Assembly: GCA_947495125.1 (NCBI GenBank)
Contig: CANLXL010000004.1
Span: forward strand, 148,322-212,321
Length of the DNA: 64,000 nucleotides
Source of the DNA: an uncultured Flaviramulus sp.
GTDB taxonomy: Bacteria > Bacteroidota > Bacteroidia > Flavobacteriales > Flavobacteriaceae
Reading direction: 5' to 3'
Under the pieces are notes generated by a model, which was given only the letters and a program-made list of their open reading frames with translations, did not search any database and had not been told where the DNA came from. Position 1 is the stretch's first letter. The number at the start of each line of letters is the position of its first letter. Below are positions 9,863-18,890 of this stretch, piece after piece. The position numbers and the translations under genes were made by a program.

Positions 9863-10827
9863 ATTTTAATAATAGAGTGCCTTTAGAGGACTTGAAAGAT
9901 ACCGTAAATGCTATAAAGCAAGAATTAGGGAAAGTGATTGTGGGGCAGGAAAACTTTATAGAATTACTCATCGTTTCCTTATTAGCAGATGGACATGTTC
10001 TTATTGAAGGCGTTCCGGGAATAGCAAAGACGATAACAGCAAAATTATTTGCTAAGGTTTTAAAAACAGATTTTAGTCGGATACAATTTACCCCGGATTT
10101 AATGCCGAGTGATGTTTTAGGAACTTCCGTTTTAAATATGAAAACCTCTGAGTTTGAATTTAAAAAGGGTCCTATTTTTTCTAACATCGTTCTTATAGAT
10201 GAAATTAACAGAGCCCCGGCAAAAACACAAGCGGCGTTGTTTGAAACTATGGAGGAGCGCCAGGCAACCATTGATGGAACAACCTATAATTTAGATGCTC
10301 CCTTTATGGTATTGGCAACACAAAACCCCATAGAGCAAGAAGGAACTTACGCTTTACCTGAAGCACAATTAGATCGTTTTATCTTTAAAATAAAAGTGGA
10401 TTATCCCAGTTTGGAGGATGAAGTCAAAATTATAGAAACGCATCATATGCGTAAGGGTGAAAAACCACAAGAGCAAATCCATGCTATTTTAACGGCAAAG
10501 GATTTAGCAGATTATAAAGCGAAAACGCAAAACATTACCGTTGAGGAAAAAATTATAAAATACATTGCAGAAATTGTCTCTAAAACCCGAAATCACCCGC
10601 ATTTATATTTAGGAGCATCACCAAGGGCATCTATAGCAATTTTGAATACATCCAAGGCTTTTGCAGCCGTAAGAGGGCGTGACTTTGTAATTCCTGAAGA
10701 TGTTAAAAATGTATTGAATCCTGTGTTAAATCATCGCATTATTTTAACTCCCGAACGTGAAATGGAAGGTATGACCACCGAGAATGTCATTGAAATGATT
10801 GTACAGTCTGTAGAAGTTCCTAGATGA
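9847..10827 (+). CDS. MoxR family AAA+ ATPase
   Basis: A 326-residue soluble ATPase. It has the MoxR-type Walker A (GVPGIAKT, residues about 56-63), Walker B with IVLIDEINRAP, the QNPIEQEGTYALPEAQLDRF stretch that marks the family, and the AAA lid with GASPRASIAIL. MoxR ATPases act as chaperone-like factors that help mature partner proteins, often those with von Willebrand-like folds such as DUF58. The next gene encodes exactly such a partner. Start ATG 9847 lies inside the end of the DUF4350 gene. Confidence 0.96.
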   Translation: MEEPIDFNNRVPLEDLKDTVNAIKQELGKVIVGQENFIELLIVSLLADGHVLIEGVPGIAKTITAKLFAKVLKTDFSRIQFTPDLMPSDVLGTSVLNMKTSEFEFKKGPIFSNIVLIDEINRAPAKTQAALFETMEERQATIDGTTYNLDAPFMVLATQNPIEQEGTYALPEAQLDRFIFKIKVDYPSLEDEVKIIETHHMRKGEKPQEQIHAILTAKDLADYKAKTQNITVEEKIIKYIAEIVSKTRNHPHLYLGASPRASIAILNTSKAFAAVRGRDFVIPEDVKNVLNPVLNHRIILTPEREMEGMTTENVIEMIVQSVEVPR

Positions 10828-10916
10828 ATTATTGAAAATGTTAGTCTCAACGATAAACACAATGAAATCAAAAACAAAATAACTATTAACTTTTAGTTTT
10901 TTATGTTAACTATGCC

Positions 10917-12248
10917 ATGAAGTTTCTTAAATCGTTATATATACACAAAGGGTTTTACATTTACATGGCGATGGCTTCGACATGCTTCTTACTGTCCTAT
11001 TGGCTGCCCATACTATACGGTATAGCCTGGATTTTCGTTCTTGGTATTGGTGTGCTGTTTATAACGGATTTGGTTTTATTATTTCGCTTCAAAGAGGGTA
11101 TAAATGCAAGACGCTTATTACCCGATAAGTTTTCAAATAGTGATGAAAATCCGGTGCCACTAACAATATCGAATGCATACCCTTTTCTGGTCAATATAGA
11201 TGTTATCGATGAATTACCCGTTCAATTTCAAAAGCGTGATTTCTCGTATAAAGTAGCTTTGGACGCCAATCAAACTCATGATTTTAATTATAGTGTGCGT
11301 CCGGTTGAAAGAGGAGCGTATGTTTTTGGTCATTTAAATATTTATGCCTCAACGCGGCTTAAAATCGTTAAACGCAAATATCAGTTTCTAAATCAGCAAA
11401 TGGTTGCTGTATACCCGTCGTTTATCCAAATGCAGAAATACGACTTTCTGGCTGTTGGAAACCATCTCACCGAAGTTGGGTTGAAAAAGATTCGACGTAT
11501 AGGTCATACCTCTGAATTTGAACAAATAAAAGACTATGTACAAGGTGACGATTTCAGGACGGTTAATTGGAAAGCAACGGCAAAGCGTGGGCAGTTAATG
11601 GTCAATCAGTATCAAGATGAAAAATCTCAGCCTATATATTCTATTATAGATACGGGCCGCGTTATGAAAATGCCATTCAATGGTTTAAAGCTATTAGATT
11701 ATGCCATTAATTCGGCTTTAGCGTTTAGCAATGTAGCACTTAAAAAACATGATAAAGTAGGATTGGTTACATTTTCAAAAACTATAGAGAGTGTATTGCC
11801 CGCTGTACAAAAACTCACTTATTTAAATACTATTTTAGAGTACTTGTATAATATTAATACGCAGTTCTATGATAGTGATTTCGGATTGTTATATGGGCAA
11901 TTGAAGCGTAAGGTAACCCATAGAAGTTTACTACTGCTATACACCAATTTTGAGCACATTAGTGCTTTAAAGCGTCAGTTACCCTATTTACAAGCCATTT
12001 CTAAAAAACATATGTTGGTCGTTGTATTTTTTGAAAATACGGAATTGGATGCATTAATTTCAAGCGATGCGGAAAATGTGCAAGCCATCTACCATAAGAC
12101 TATTGCCGAAAAATTCTCTTTTGAAAAACGCCTCATGGTTAAGGAGCTTCATAAACATGGTATTCAAAGTATACTTACCGCTCCTGAAAAGCTAACTATC
12201 AATACGATTAATAAGTATCTGGAAATTAAAGCCAGGGGCTTGTTATGA
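10917..12248 (+). CDS. DUF58 domain-containing protein
   Basis: A 443-residue protein with two N-terminal membrane helices (about residues 12-55), a beta-rich middle region, and the DUF58 core around residues 200-225 with its hallmark DYVQGDDFRTVNWKATAK. A von Willebrand A-like fold follows; the metal site (DTGRVM) departs from the classic DxSxS pattern. DUF58 proteins are the standard partners of MoxR ATPases. It is separated from MoxR by 89 bp, the largest gap in the cluster, so it may have its own promoter or a processing site. The next gene converges with an 11-bp gap. Confidence 0.92.
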   Translation: MKFLKSLYIHKGFYIYMAMASTCFLLSYWLPILYGIAWIFVLGIGVLFITDLVLLFRFKEGINARRLLPDKFSNSDENPVPLTISNAYPFLVNIDVIDELPVQFQKRDFSYKVALDANQTHDFNYSVRPVERGAYVFGHLNIYASTRLKIVKRKYQFLNQQMVAVYPSFIQMQKYDFLAVGNHLTEVGLKKIRRIGHTSEFEQIKDYVQGDDFRTVNWKATAKRGQLMVNQYQDEKSQPIYSIIDTGRVMKMPFNGLKLLDYAINSALAFSNVALKKHDKVGLVTFSKTIESVLPAVQKLTYLNTILEYLYNINTQFYDSDFGLLYGQLKRKVTHRSLLLLYTNFEHISALKRQLPYLQAISKKHMLVVVFFENTELDALISSDAENVQAIYHKTIAEKFSFEKRLMVKELHKHGIQSILTAPEKLTINTINKYLEIKARGLL

Positions 12249-12259
12249 TGAATGTGTCA

Positions 12260-12631
12260 CTAGGATTTCTTTTTTCTTGATTTACTCGCTTTCGCTAATG
12301 GATTAAATGCTATACATAAATCTAAAAAATACGACAGATCAATTTCAGAATCAAAACCATCAGGCGTTATAAAAATGTAGCCTCGCATCGGTCTTCCCGT
12401 AAAATCCATGGGCAAGCAGTAATCTTTTAGTATTTCTTTTTCGTAAGCTTGTTCTCCTATACGTGCCATAAGCAGGCTGTCTCCGTATTTTTTATCTATA
12501 TGAATGCCACAAAGCATTTTGTTATCTACTTTGAAACATAAACCACCCATCATTTTCATTTCTGTAAATGGGGTTCGTTTTTCGTTTAAGGACTGTCGGA
12601 TTCTATCCGCTAAATAATCGTCATAAGCCAT
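12260..12631 (-). CDS. TfoX N-terminal domain protein
   Basis: A 123-residue single-domain protein. The TfoX_N fold is visible from the MMGGLCFKVDNKMLCGI stretch, the RIGEQAYEK segment and the MDFTGRPMRGYIFI strand. TfoX of Haemophilus promotes competence, but short stand-alone TfoX_N proteins in other bacteria have no proven role. The C-terminus ends in a lysine/arginine/serine-rich tail. It lies 22 bp upstream of the end of the thioredoxin-like gene on the same strand; the two could be co-transcribed. Confidence 0.87.
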   Translation of the reverse strand: MAYDDYLADRIRQSLNEKRTPFTEMKMMGGLCFKVDNKMLCGIHIDKKYGDSLLMARIGEQAYEKEILKDYCLPMDFTGRPMRGYIFITPDGFDSEIDLSYFLDLCIAFNPLAKASKSRKKKS

Positions 12632-12652
12632 AATTCATACCTCCTTTTAATA

Positions 12653-13153
12653 TTAATAATTTTCAGGCTTAAGTGCTTCCGGCCCCCAGTGTTTGAAAAA
12701 GTCCAATACTTTTTTTTCACTGTGACCCTTGCCTTCTTCGAGATAAGCACTATTTTGAGTATGAAGTCTGTTCCCATCGCCATCTAAAATAACAAAAACC
12801 GGAAACCCGAAGCGCTGTGGGTACCCCAATGATTTAAAGACGGCTTCGTTTTTGTTTTCCTGACTATAGTTCACATGACAAACCACATAGTTTTTTTCCA
12901 TAGTTGCCTTTAAAACTGAGCTTTCTTTTACTTTTTTATCAAATAAAAGGCACCATCCACACCAATTTCCGCCTAATTGCAATAATACATGCTTACCTTC
13001 TGTTTTTGCCTTTTGTACTGCCTTAGCAATATCCAGTTGTGCGTTGGCTGAAGGGTTGTATAGTTTAGAATCACTGGTCTTAGAATCGTTTTGAGCCATT
13101 GAGTTATAACTAAATACGAGTAAAGAGAGCGTAAGCACTATTATTTTTTTCAT
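12653..13153 (-). CDS. Secreted thioredoxin-fold protein (thioredoxin_7-like)
   Basis: I choose ATG 13153 (MKKIIVLTLS...), which begins a clean signal peptide ending near SMAQ; the longer reading to 13177 adds eight residues in front of it. The mature protein is a thioredoxin fold with the redox motif W64-C65-G66-W67-C68 and a cis-proline region in GFPVFVI. Such periplasmic proteins reduce or isomerise disulfides or act on redox partners. Length (166 residues) fits the family. It is followed by the TfoX-like gene on the same strand. Confidence 0.87.
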   Translation of the reverse strand: MKKIIVLTLSLLVFSYNSMAQNDSKTSDSKLYNPSANAQLDIAKAVQKAKTEGKHVLLQLGGNWCGWCLLFDKKVKESSVLKATMEKNYVVCHVNYSQENKNEAVFKSLGYPQRFGFPVFVILDGDGNRLHTQNSAYLEEGKGHSEKKVLDFFKHWGPEALKPENY

Positions 13154-13308
13154 AAGAATACGATAAATGATGACCATAAATTTACAATAAAGCCTAACCT
13201 TCCAAATGTATTTAACATAAATTTAGAAACCTGATATGCTTTTAAAATGTTATTTGCGCTCATGTCAATAATTTATTATAGTTTAATGGTCTTAAATATT
13301 AAACTCGA

Positions 13309-14685
13309 ATGGGTCAATTGGATCAACTAATAAAGGCATTTTCAGATTATGCCTGGGGATTACCACTTTTAATACTCTTAATCGGTGGAGGACTTTATCT
13401 TCTGATTTTGTCTCGATTTTTACCTTTTCGTTTTATTGGACATGCTGTTCAGGTTTTACGGGGTAAATATGATGATCCTAATGATCCCGGTCAAATTAGT
13501 CATTTTAAGGCCTTAACAACGGCCTTATCATCAACCATTGGTATGGGAAATATTGCCGGCGTTGCGGTGGCTATTTCAATAGGAGGCCCGGGGGCTATGT
13601 TCTGGATGTGGGTCAGTGCCATTGTAGGCATGTCTACAAAGTTTTTTACCTCGACTTTAGCGATTATGTACCGTGGGAAGGACAGTGCGGGAGAACTTCA
13701 GGGAGGCCCGATGTATTTTATAATGGAGGGGCTGGGGAAATCTTGGAAACCCCTTGCTATAATGTTTAGCTTTTTTGGAATGATTGGCGCATTGCCCGTG
13801 GTTAATGTTAATCAATTAACTCAGGCTATAAACGACATACTGCTAATTCCAGGTGGTGTGGAAGTCGGTGTGAAAACCAATGCGCTAATTGCCCTTATGC
13901 TGGTTAGCCTAACCGCTGTAATTATTTTTGGAGGATTAAAACGTATTAGTAACGCCGCTTCTAAGTTGGTGCCGTCTATGGTATTGCTTTATTTTGTGTT
14001 AGTACTTGTCATTTTAGTTATTAATTATGAAACCGTACCTAAGTATTTCTTCATGATTTTTACCGATGCCTTCGCTGCAAATAACTTTAAAGGAGACCCT
14101 TTTTTAGGAGGTGTTTTGGGTGCATTGATACTTCATGGGATTAAACGCGGTGCTTTTTCTAACGAGGCCGGAATAGGAACTGCTCCTATGGCTCATGGTG
14201 CAGCCAAAACAGACGAACCCGTTCGGGAGGGTTTGGTCGCCATGTTAGGACCTGCTATAGATACGCTTGTTGTATGCACACTAACGGCTTTAACCATTTT
14301 GGTTACCGGCGTTTGGGAAACCACATCAAATAATGGAGTGAGTTTAACCGCTTCAGCGTTTAATAATGCACTACCAGGAATCGGTCAATATTTACTTATG
14401 ATTTGTGTATTTATATTTAGTATATCTTCTTTGTTCTCATATTCTTATTATGGGACAAAATGTATGTCATTTATAATTGGTGCTGATAAAAAACACTATT
14501 ATAATTACATTTATATCCTGAGTATTATATTGGCTGTAATGACACCTTTTAGCATGATGTTGAATTTAATTGACGGTGCTTTTGCTTTAATGGCGATTCC
14601 TACGATGACAGCAACGATCATTTTGGCACCGCGTGTTACTAAAGAAATTAAAAACTATATAAACCGATTATTTAATGATTCTTAA
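13309..14685 (+). CDS. Sodium:alanine symporter family (AGCS) transporter
   Basis: A 458-residue inner-membrane transporter with about eleven helices. AGCS marks include TALSSTIGMGNIAGVAVAI, GGPGAMFWMWV, the ELQGGPMYFI loop and ILHGIKRGAFSNEAGIGTAP. Family members import alanine or glycine with sodium or protons. The gene starts at ATG 13309 and has no close upstream partner; 59 bp separate it from the DUF4212 gene, and no strong hairpin lies between, so read-through is possible. Confidence 0.94.
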   Translation: MGQLDQLIKAFSDYAWGLPLLILLIGGGLYLLILSRFLPFRFIGHAVQVLRGKYDDPNDPGQISHFKALTTALSSTIGMGNIAGVAVAISIGGPGAMFWMWVSAIVGMSTKFFTSTLAIMYRGKDSAGELQGGPMYFIMEGLGKSWKPLAIMFSFFGMIGALPVVNVNQLTQAINDILLIPGGVEVGVKTNALIALMLVSLTAVIIFGGLKRISNAASKLVPSMVLLYFVLVLVILVINYETVPKYFFMIFTDAFAANNFKGDPFLGGVLGALILHGIKRGAFSNEAGIGTAPMAHGAAKTDEPVREGLVAMLGPAIDTLVVCTLTALTILVTGVWETTSNNGVSLTASAFNNALPGIGQYLLMICVFIFSISSLFSYSYYGTKCMSFIIGADKKHYYNYIYILSIILAVMTPFSMMLNLIDGAFALMAIPTMTATIILAPRVTKEIKNYINRLFNDS

Positions 14686-14744
14686 GACATACAAGTTTAA
14701 TTATTATATTGTAGAGCTTTTAATATTAACCAACATCATAATTT

Positions 14745-15002
14745 ATGTCAAGTAAAAGTAATGCCAAGGCTTATTGGAAAGAAAATATAAGATACGTGCT
14801 CATACTCATGGCGATATGGTTCGCTGTATCCTATGGTGCCGGAATTTTGTTTAAAGACGCTCTTAATGAAATACGAATGGGTGGGTTTAAATTAGGGTTT
14901 TGGTTTGCACAACAAGGATCTATGTATGTGTTTGTCATCTTAATATTTGTGTACGTAAGACTAATGAATAAACTTGATAAAAAATATGGTTATGACGAAT
15001 AG
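14745..15002 (+). CDS. DUF4212 small subunit of a sodium:solute symporter
   Basis: An 85-residue protein with two membrane helices and a charged C-terminus (NKLDKKYGYDE). It belongs to the small subunit family that is almost always encoded just before a VC_2705-type sodium:solute symporter, as here. The gene end overlaps the start of the symporter by 11 bp, implying coupled translation of the two subunits. Confidence 0.93.
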   Translation: MSSKSNAKAYWKENIRYVLILMAIWFAVSYGAGILFKDALNEIRMGGFKLGFWFAQQGSMYVFVILIFVYVRLMNKLDKKYGYDE

Positions 15003-16719
15003 TATACTATTGGTAGAGTCTATAGATGTGCAAACGTGGACTTATATTTTAGTTGGAATTACATTTACTTTATATATTGGTATTGCTATTTGGTCCAGAG
15101 CCGGATCAACCAAGGAATTTTATGTTGCCGGTGGAGGTGTTTCTCCTTTGGCTAATGGTATGGCAACTGCTGCCGACTGGATGAGTGCAGCATCTTTTAT
15201 TTCTATGGCCGGAATCATATCTTTTGCAGGATATGACGGTGCTGTATATTTAATGGGTTGGACCGGGGGATATGTGTTGTTAGCACTACTTTTAGCACCT
15301 TATTTAAGGAAGTTTGGGAAGTTTACAGTACCGGATTTTATTGGAGATAGGTACTATTCAAATACAGCCCGTTTTGTAGGTGTTATTTGCGCGCTTTTAG
15401 TGTCTTTTACTTATGTTGCCGGGCAAATGCGAGGTGTTGGACTAGTATTCTCACGTTTTTTAGAAGTTGATATTAATACTGGGGTTATTATAGGGATGCT
15501 CATCGTATTGTTCTATGCTGTTTTAGGAGGTATGAAAGGCATAACATATACACAAGTAGCACAATATTGTGTTCTAATCTTCGCCTTTATGGTACCTGCC
15601 ATTTTTATTTCTATTCAAATGACCGGAAACCCGATTCCACAGCTAGGATTTGGGAGCGAGTTAGCCGATGGGTCAGGAACTTATTTATTAGATAAATTAG
15701 ACGGACTAAGTACAGATTTGGGGTTTGCTGAATATACCGAAGGTTCAAAATCGTTAATCGATGTTTTTGCTATTACATTAGCACTAATGGTGGGTACTGC
15801 TGGATTACCGCATGTCATTGTTCGTTTCTTCACGGTTAAGCGTGTTAAAGATGCGCGTAAATCGGCAGGTATTGCTTTGCTTCTCATAGTCATTCTGTAT
15901 ACAACAGCTCCGGCAGTTTCTGTTTTTGCAAGAACAAATATGATTGAAACAGTGTCTAATCAACCTTATGCCAATGTTCCGGAATGGTTTAAAAAATGGG
16001 AAACCACAAAGTTAATCACGTTTACAGATAAAAATAATGACGGACTAATTCAGTACGTAGCGGATAAATCTAAAAATGAATTGGTAGTCGATAATGACAT
16101 TATGGTATTAGCGAATCCGGAAATTGCCAAATTACCTAATTGGGTTATCGCTTTGGTTGCAGCAGGAGCATTAGCCGCGGCTTTGTCTACTGCAGCGGGC
16201 TTGCTATTAGTGATATCGGCTTCCGTGTCTCATGATTTGATTAAAAAAATGATAAACCCTAAAATTTCTGAAAAGGGAGAACTAATCGCCGCACGTTTAT
16301 CAGCAGTAATCGCAGTTTGTGTGGCCGGGTATTTTGGGATTAACCCTCCTGGTTTTGTGGCTGCCACGGTGGCTTTGGCATTTGGTTTAGCCGCAGCATC
16401 ATTTTTCCCGGCGATTATTTTAGGAATTTTTTATAAGAAAATGAATAAGGAAGGTGCTATAGCGGGCATGGTGGTTGGAATTGTGGCGATGCTGCTCTAT
16501 ATGATAAAATATAAACTGGGCTGGTTTGATGACGTTGTTCCGGACAAAAGCGAATGGTGGTTCGGTATTTCACCGGAAGGTTTTGGTACTGTGGCTATGG
16601 TTTTAAATTTTATTGTATCGATTACGATTATGAAATTTACTCCCGATCCTCCTCAAGATGTTCAGGAAATCGTAGAAAATATTAGAATTCCTAGTGGAGC
16701 AGGAGAGGCTACGCATTAA
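14992..16719 (+). CDS. Sodium:solute symporter large subunit (VC_2705 subfamily, ActP-like)
   Basis: A sodium:solute symporter with about thirteen helices; it includes AGGGVSPLANGMATAADWMSA and a VGTAGLPHVIVRFFTVK stretch as in acetate permeases. I prefer ATG 14992 (MTNSILL...) over TTG 14974 because it lies just past the end of the DUF4212 frame and gives a normal N-terminus; ATG 14986 is a third option. It pairs with the DUF4212 subunit. The substrate is probably a small monocarboxylate, inferred from the ActP-like family only. A loop of about 50 residues after residue 320 is richer in charged residues than usual. A long terminator hairpin follows. Confidence 0.93.
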   Translation: MTNSILLVESIDVQTWTYILVGITFTLYIGIAIWSRAGSTKEFYVAGGGVSPLANGMATAADWMSAASFISMAGIISFAGYDGAVYLMGWTGGYVLLALLLAPYLRKFGKFTVPDFIGDRYYSNTARFVGVICALLVSFTYVAGQMRGVGLVFSRFLEVDINTGVIIGMLIVLFYAVLGGMKGITYTQVAQYCVLIFAFMVPAIFISIQMTGNPIPQLGFGSELADGSGTYLLDKLDGLSTDLGFAEYTEGSKSLIDVFAITLALMVGTAGLPHVIVRFFTVKRVKDARKSAGIALLLIVILYTTAPAVSVFARTNMIETVSNQPYANVPEWFKKWETTKLITFTDKNNDGLIQYVADKSKNELVVDNDIMVLANPEIAKLPNWVIALVAAGALAAALSTAAGLLLVISASVSHDLIKKMINPKISEKGELIAARLSAVIAVCVAGYFGINPPGFVAATVALAFGLAAASFFPAIILGIFYKKMNKEGAIAGMVVGIVAMLLYMIKYKLGWFDDVVPDKSEWWFGISPEGFGTVAMVLNFIVSITIMKFTPDPPQDVQEIVENIRIPSGAGEATH

Positions 16720-16736
16720 TTTGATATTACCTTAGT

Positions 16737-16784
16737 ATAAATAAAGAGTAATACTCATATTTTAGAGTATTGCTCTTTATTTAT
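16737..16784. terminator. Bidirectional terminator between convergent genes
   Basis: A 20-bp stem with an 8-nt loop: arms at 16737-16756 and 16765-16784 pair throughout, with one G-T wobble. A-rich and T-rich flanks on both sides suit termination on both strands. It lies exactly between the symporter stop (16719) and the NlpC/P60 stop (16793). Confidence 0.88.
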
Positions 16785-16792
16785 ATCTTCTT

Positions 16793-17542
16793 TTAAATGA
16801 TCTTCTTAATCACCCGAAGTTTATGAGTATGTGTCTTCTTATCGACATTATAGATTCCCGAATGATCTAATCGGTCTATTCTCACCTTACCATGGGCATG
16901 AATGATATAGTTATCTTTCATAATAAGTCCGACATGGGTAATAAGCCCCTCACTGTTATCAAAAAATGCTAAATCTCCGGGTTCACTTTCTTCAATAAAA
17001 CTCAAAGCTTCACCTTGTGTAGCCTGCAGCGATGCATCACGTAAAAGTTTGTGCCCATTTAATTTGTACACCATTTGCGTAAAACCGGAGCAGTCTATAC
17101 CAAAAGGTGTTTTGCCTCCCCATAAATAAGGCGTGTTCAAATATAAAAATGCAGTTTCGATGATGTTTTCTTTAGGATTTTTACAGGCCACAGTATTTCC
17201 ATCATGCGAATGTTTTAAAAGGGATAATCCATTTAGGGTAGAACCTAATAATATTGGGTGTAGCTGGTTGTGTTCATCCTGTATAAATTCGACCAGATCG
17301 GTTGATAATATGGACTGGGCTTTATGAAGTGATTTATAGTTTTCTTCAGAAATTTCGAGATATTGCTTGTTATCAACCCAACCTTCATAAGTATCGAAGG
17401 CCAGTCGGATTTTGCTCCACGACTTACGTTGTTCCAAAACTTTAAAAACCTCACCATATAACACTTGAGAAATGAGCTCACTAGCGTTTGCTGGTTCATC
17501 TCTAAGAGGAACAATACTTAGATTACAAATTCCGTACTGCAT
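16793..17542 (-). CDS. NlpC/P60 (C40) peptidase with N-terminal SH3-like domain
   Basis: A 249-residue cell-wall hydrolase. Residues about 1-65 form a bacterial SH3-like domain; the C40 peptidase covers about 125-245. Catalytic Cys151 sits in DCSGF, His203 in THVGL, and His215 in the HAHG segment, so the triad is complete. Such enzymes cut peptide bonds in peptidoglycan stem peptides. No signal peptide is obvious at the N-terminus (MQYGICNLSIV), as in several flavobacterial homologues, so it may act on muropeptides in the cytoplasm (inference). It follows the thiolase gene by 10 bp on the same strand. Confidence 0.92.
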   Translation of the reverse strand: MQYGICNLSIVPLRDEPANASELISQVLYGEVFKVLEQRKSWSKIRLAFDTYEGWVDNKQYLEISEENYKSLHKAQSILSTDLVEFIQDEHNQLHPILLGSTLNGLSLLKHSHDGNTVACKNPKENIIETAFLYLNTPYLWGGKTPFGIDCSGFTQMVYKLNGHKLLRDASLQATQGEALSFIEESEPGDLAFFDNSEGLITHVGLIMKDNYIIHAHGKVRIDRLDHSGIYNVDKKTHTHKLRVIKKII

Positions 17543-17552
17543 TAATTAAAAC

Positions 17553-18731
17553 TTAATTACGTTCTATAATCATAGCTGATGCTCCGCCACCACCATTGCA
17601 AATTGCCGCAGCACCAATTTTAGCATCATTTTGCTCTAAAACACTCAATAGGGTTATTAGGATTCTAACCCCTGAACAGCCTAAAGGATGTCCTAAAGAA
17701 ACAGCGCCGCCGTTAACATTAACATGACTATCATTTAAACCGAGAATTTTCATATTGGCTAATCCAACAACGGAAAAGGCTTCATTGAATTCGAAATAAT
17801 CAACATCGTCTATGGTAATTCCGGCTTTACTTAATGCCTTAGGTAAGGCTTTGGCAGGTGCTGTAGTAAACCATTCCGGTTCGTGAGCAGCATCGGCATA
17901 ACTTTTTATGGAGGCTAAAACTTTTAATCCCATCGCATCCGCTTTTTCTCTACTCATTAATACCACGGCACCCGCACCATCATTTATGGTTGATGCGTTA
18001 GCGGCAGTTACGGTACCGTCTTTTGAAAAAGCAGGGCGTAAATGAGGTATTTTTTCAACCTTGACATTGGTGTACTCTTCATCTTTACTAACCATAATAG
18101 GTTCACCGCGACGTTGAGGCACTTCAACAGGCACAACTTCATCGTCAAATTTTCCGGCGTCCCAGGCACCCGCAGAGCGCGTATAAGATTGTATGGCAAA
18201 GGCGTCCTGATCCTCGCGAGAAAAATGATATTCGGCAGCACAGGCATCCGCACAAACCCCCATGGCATTCTGGTCGTAAACATCAACCAAACCATCTTTT
18301 TGCATCCCATCAATCAGTGTTGTAGGTCCAAATTTAGTACCATTTCTGGTATATAAATAATGCGGAATCAAACTCATATTTTCCATCCCTCCGGCAACAA
18401 TAATATCGGCATCGCCCAAAGCAATGGATTGTGTGGCCTGCATGACCGTTTTCATTCCGGAAGCACAGACTTTATTAATCGTAGTACAGGGCACTGTATT
18501 GGGAATCCCCGCATATATAGCAGCTTGTCTAGCCGGAGCTTGACCTGTACCTGCCTGAACAACATTACCCATTAAAACTTCTTCTACAAGCTCGGGTTTT
18601 AAATTAATTTTATCCAACGCACCTTTAATGGCAATAGCCCCTAGTTTTGGAGCTGGAATAGTTGATAAGGCACCAAGAAAACTGCCTATTGGCGTTCTAG
18701 CTACGGAGACAATAACTACTTCTCTGTTCAT
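17553..18731 (-). CDS. Acetyl-CoA C-acyltransferase (thiolase)
   Basis: A 392-residue thiolase of the usual length. The acyl-accepting Cys89 lies in NKVCASGMK; the C-terminal GHPLGCSG motif supplies the active-site His, and the second Cys is in AICNGGGGAS. It condenses two acetyl-CoA or cleaves 3-ketoacyl-CoA; its length and motifs fit acetoacetyl-CoA thiolase (AtoB-like) slightly better than the FadA type, but this is not firm. It is the first gene of a probable two-gene unit with the NlpC/P60 peptidase, an association of position rather than function. Confidence 0.95.
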   Translation of the reverse strand: MNREVVIVSVARTPIGSFLGALSTIPAPKLGAIAIKGALDKINLKPELVEEVLMGNVVQAGTGQAPARQAAIYAGIPNTVPCTTINKVCASGMKTVMQATQSIALGDADIIVAGGMENMSLIPHYLYTRNGTKFGPTTLIDGMQKDGLVDVYDQNAMGVCADACAAEYHFSREDQDAFAIQSYTRSAGAWDAGKFDDEVVPVEVPQRRGEPIMVSKDEEYTNVKVEKIPHLRPAFSKDGTVTAANASTINDGAGAVVLMSREKADAMGLKVLASIKSYADAAHEPEWFTTAPAKALPKALSKAGITIDDVDYFEFNEAFSVVGLANMKILGLNDSHVNVNGGAVSLGHPLGCSGVRILITLLSVLEQNDAKIGAAAICNGGGGASAMIIERN

Positions 18732-18890
18732 ATTTTAAGTCTTAAATTTACTTGGCACGAAAATAATCATTTTTTAATAGAAATTGGAATCATTAGAGCA
18801 TTATAAAAAATTGAAAAAGCTAAGAATTTACTACATTTGAAAACCTATACCAGACTTAAAGGCGTATAGAAATAATTAAAATATACTCGC

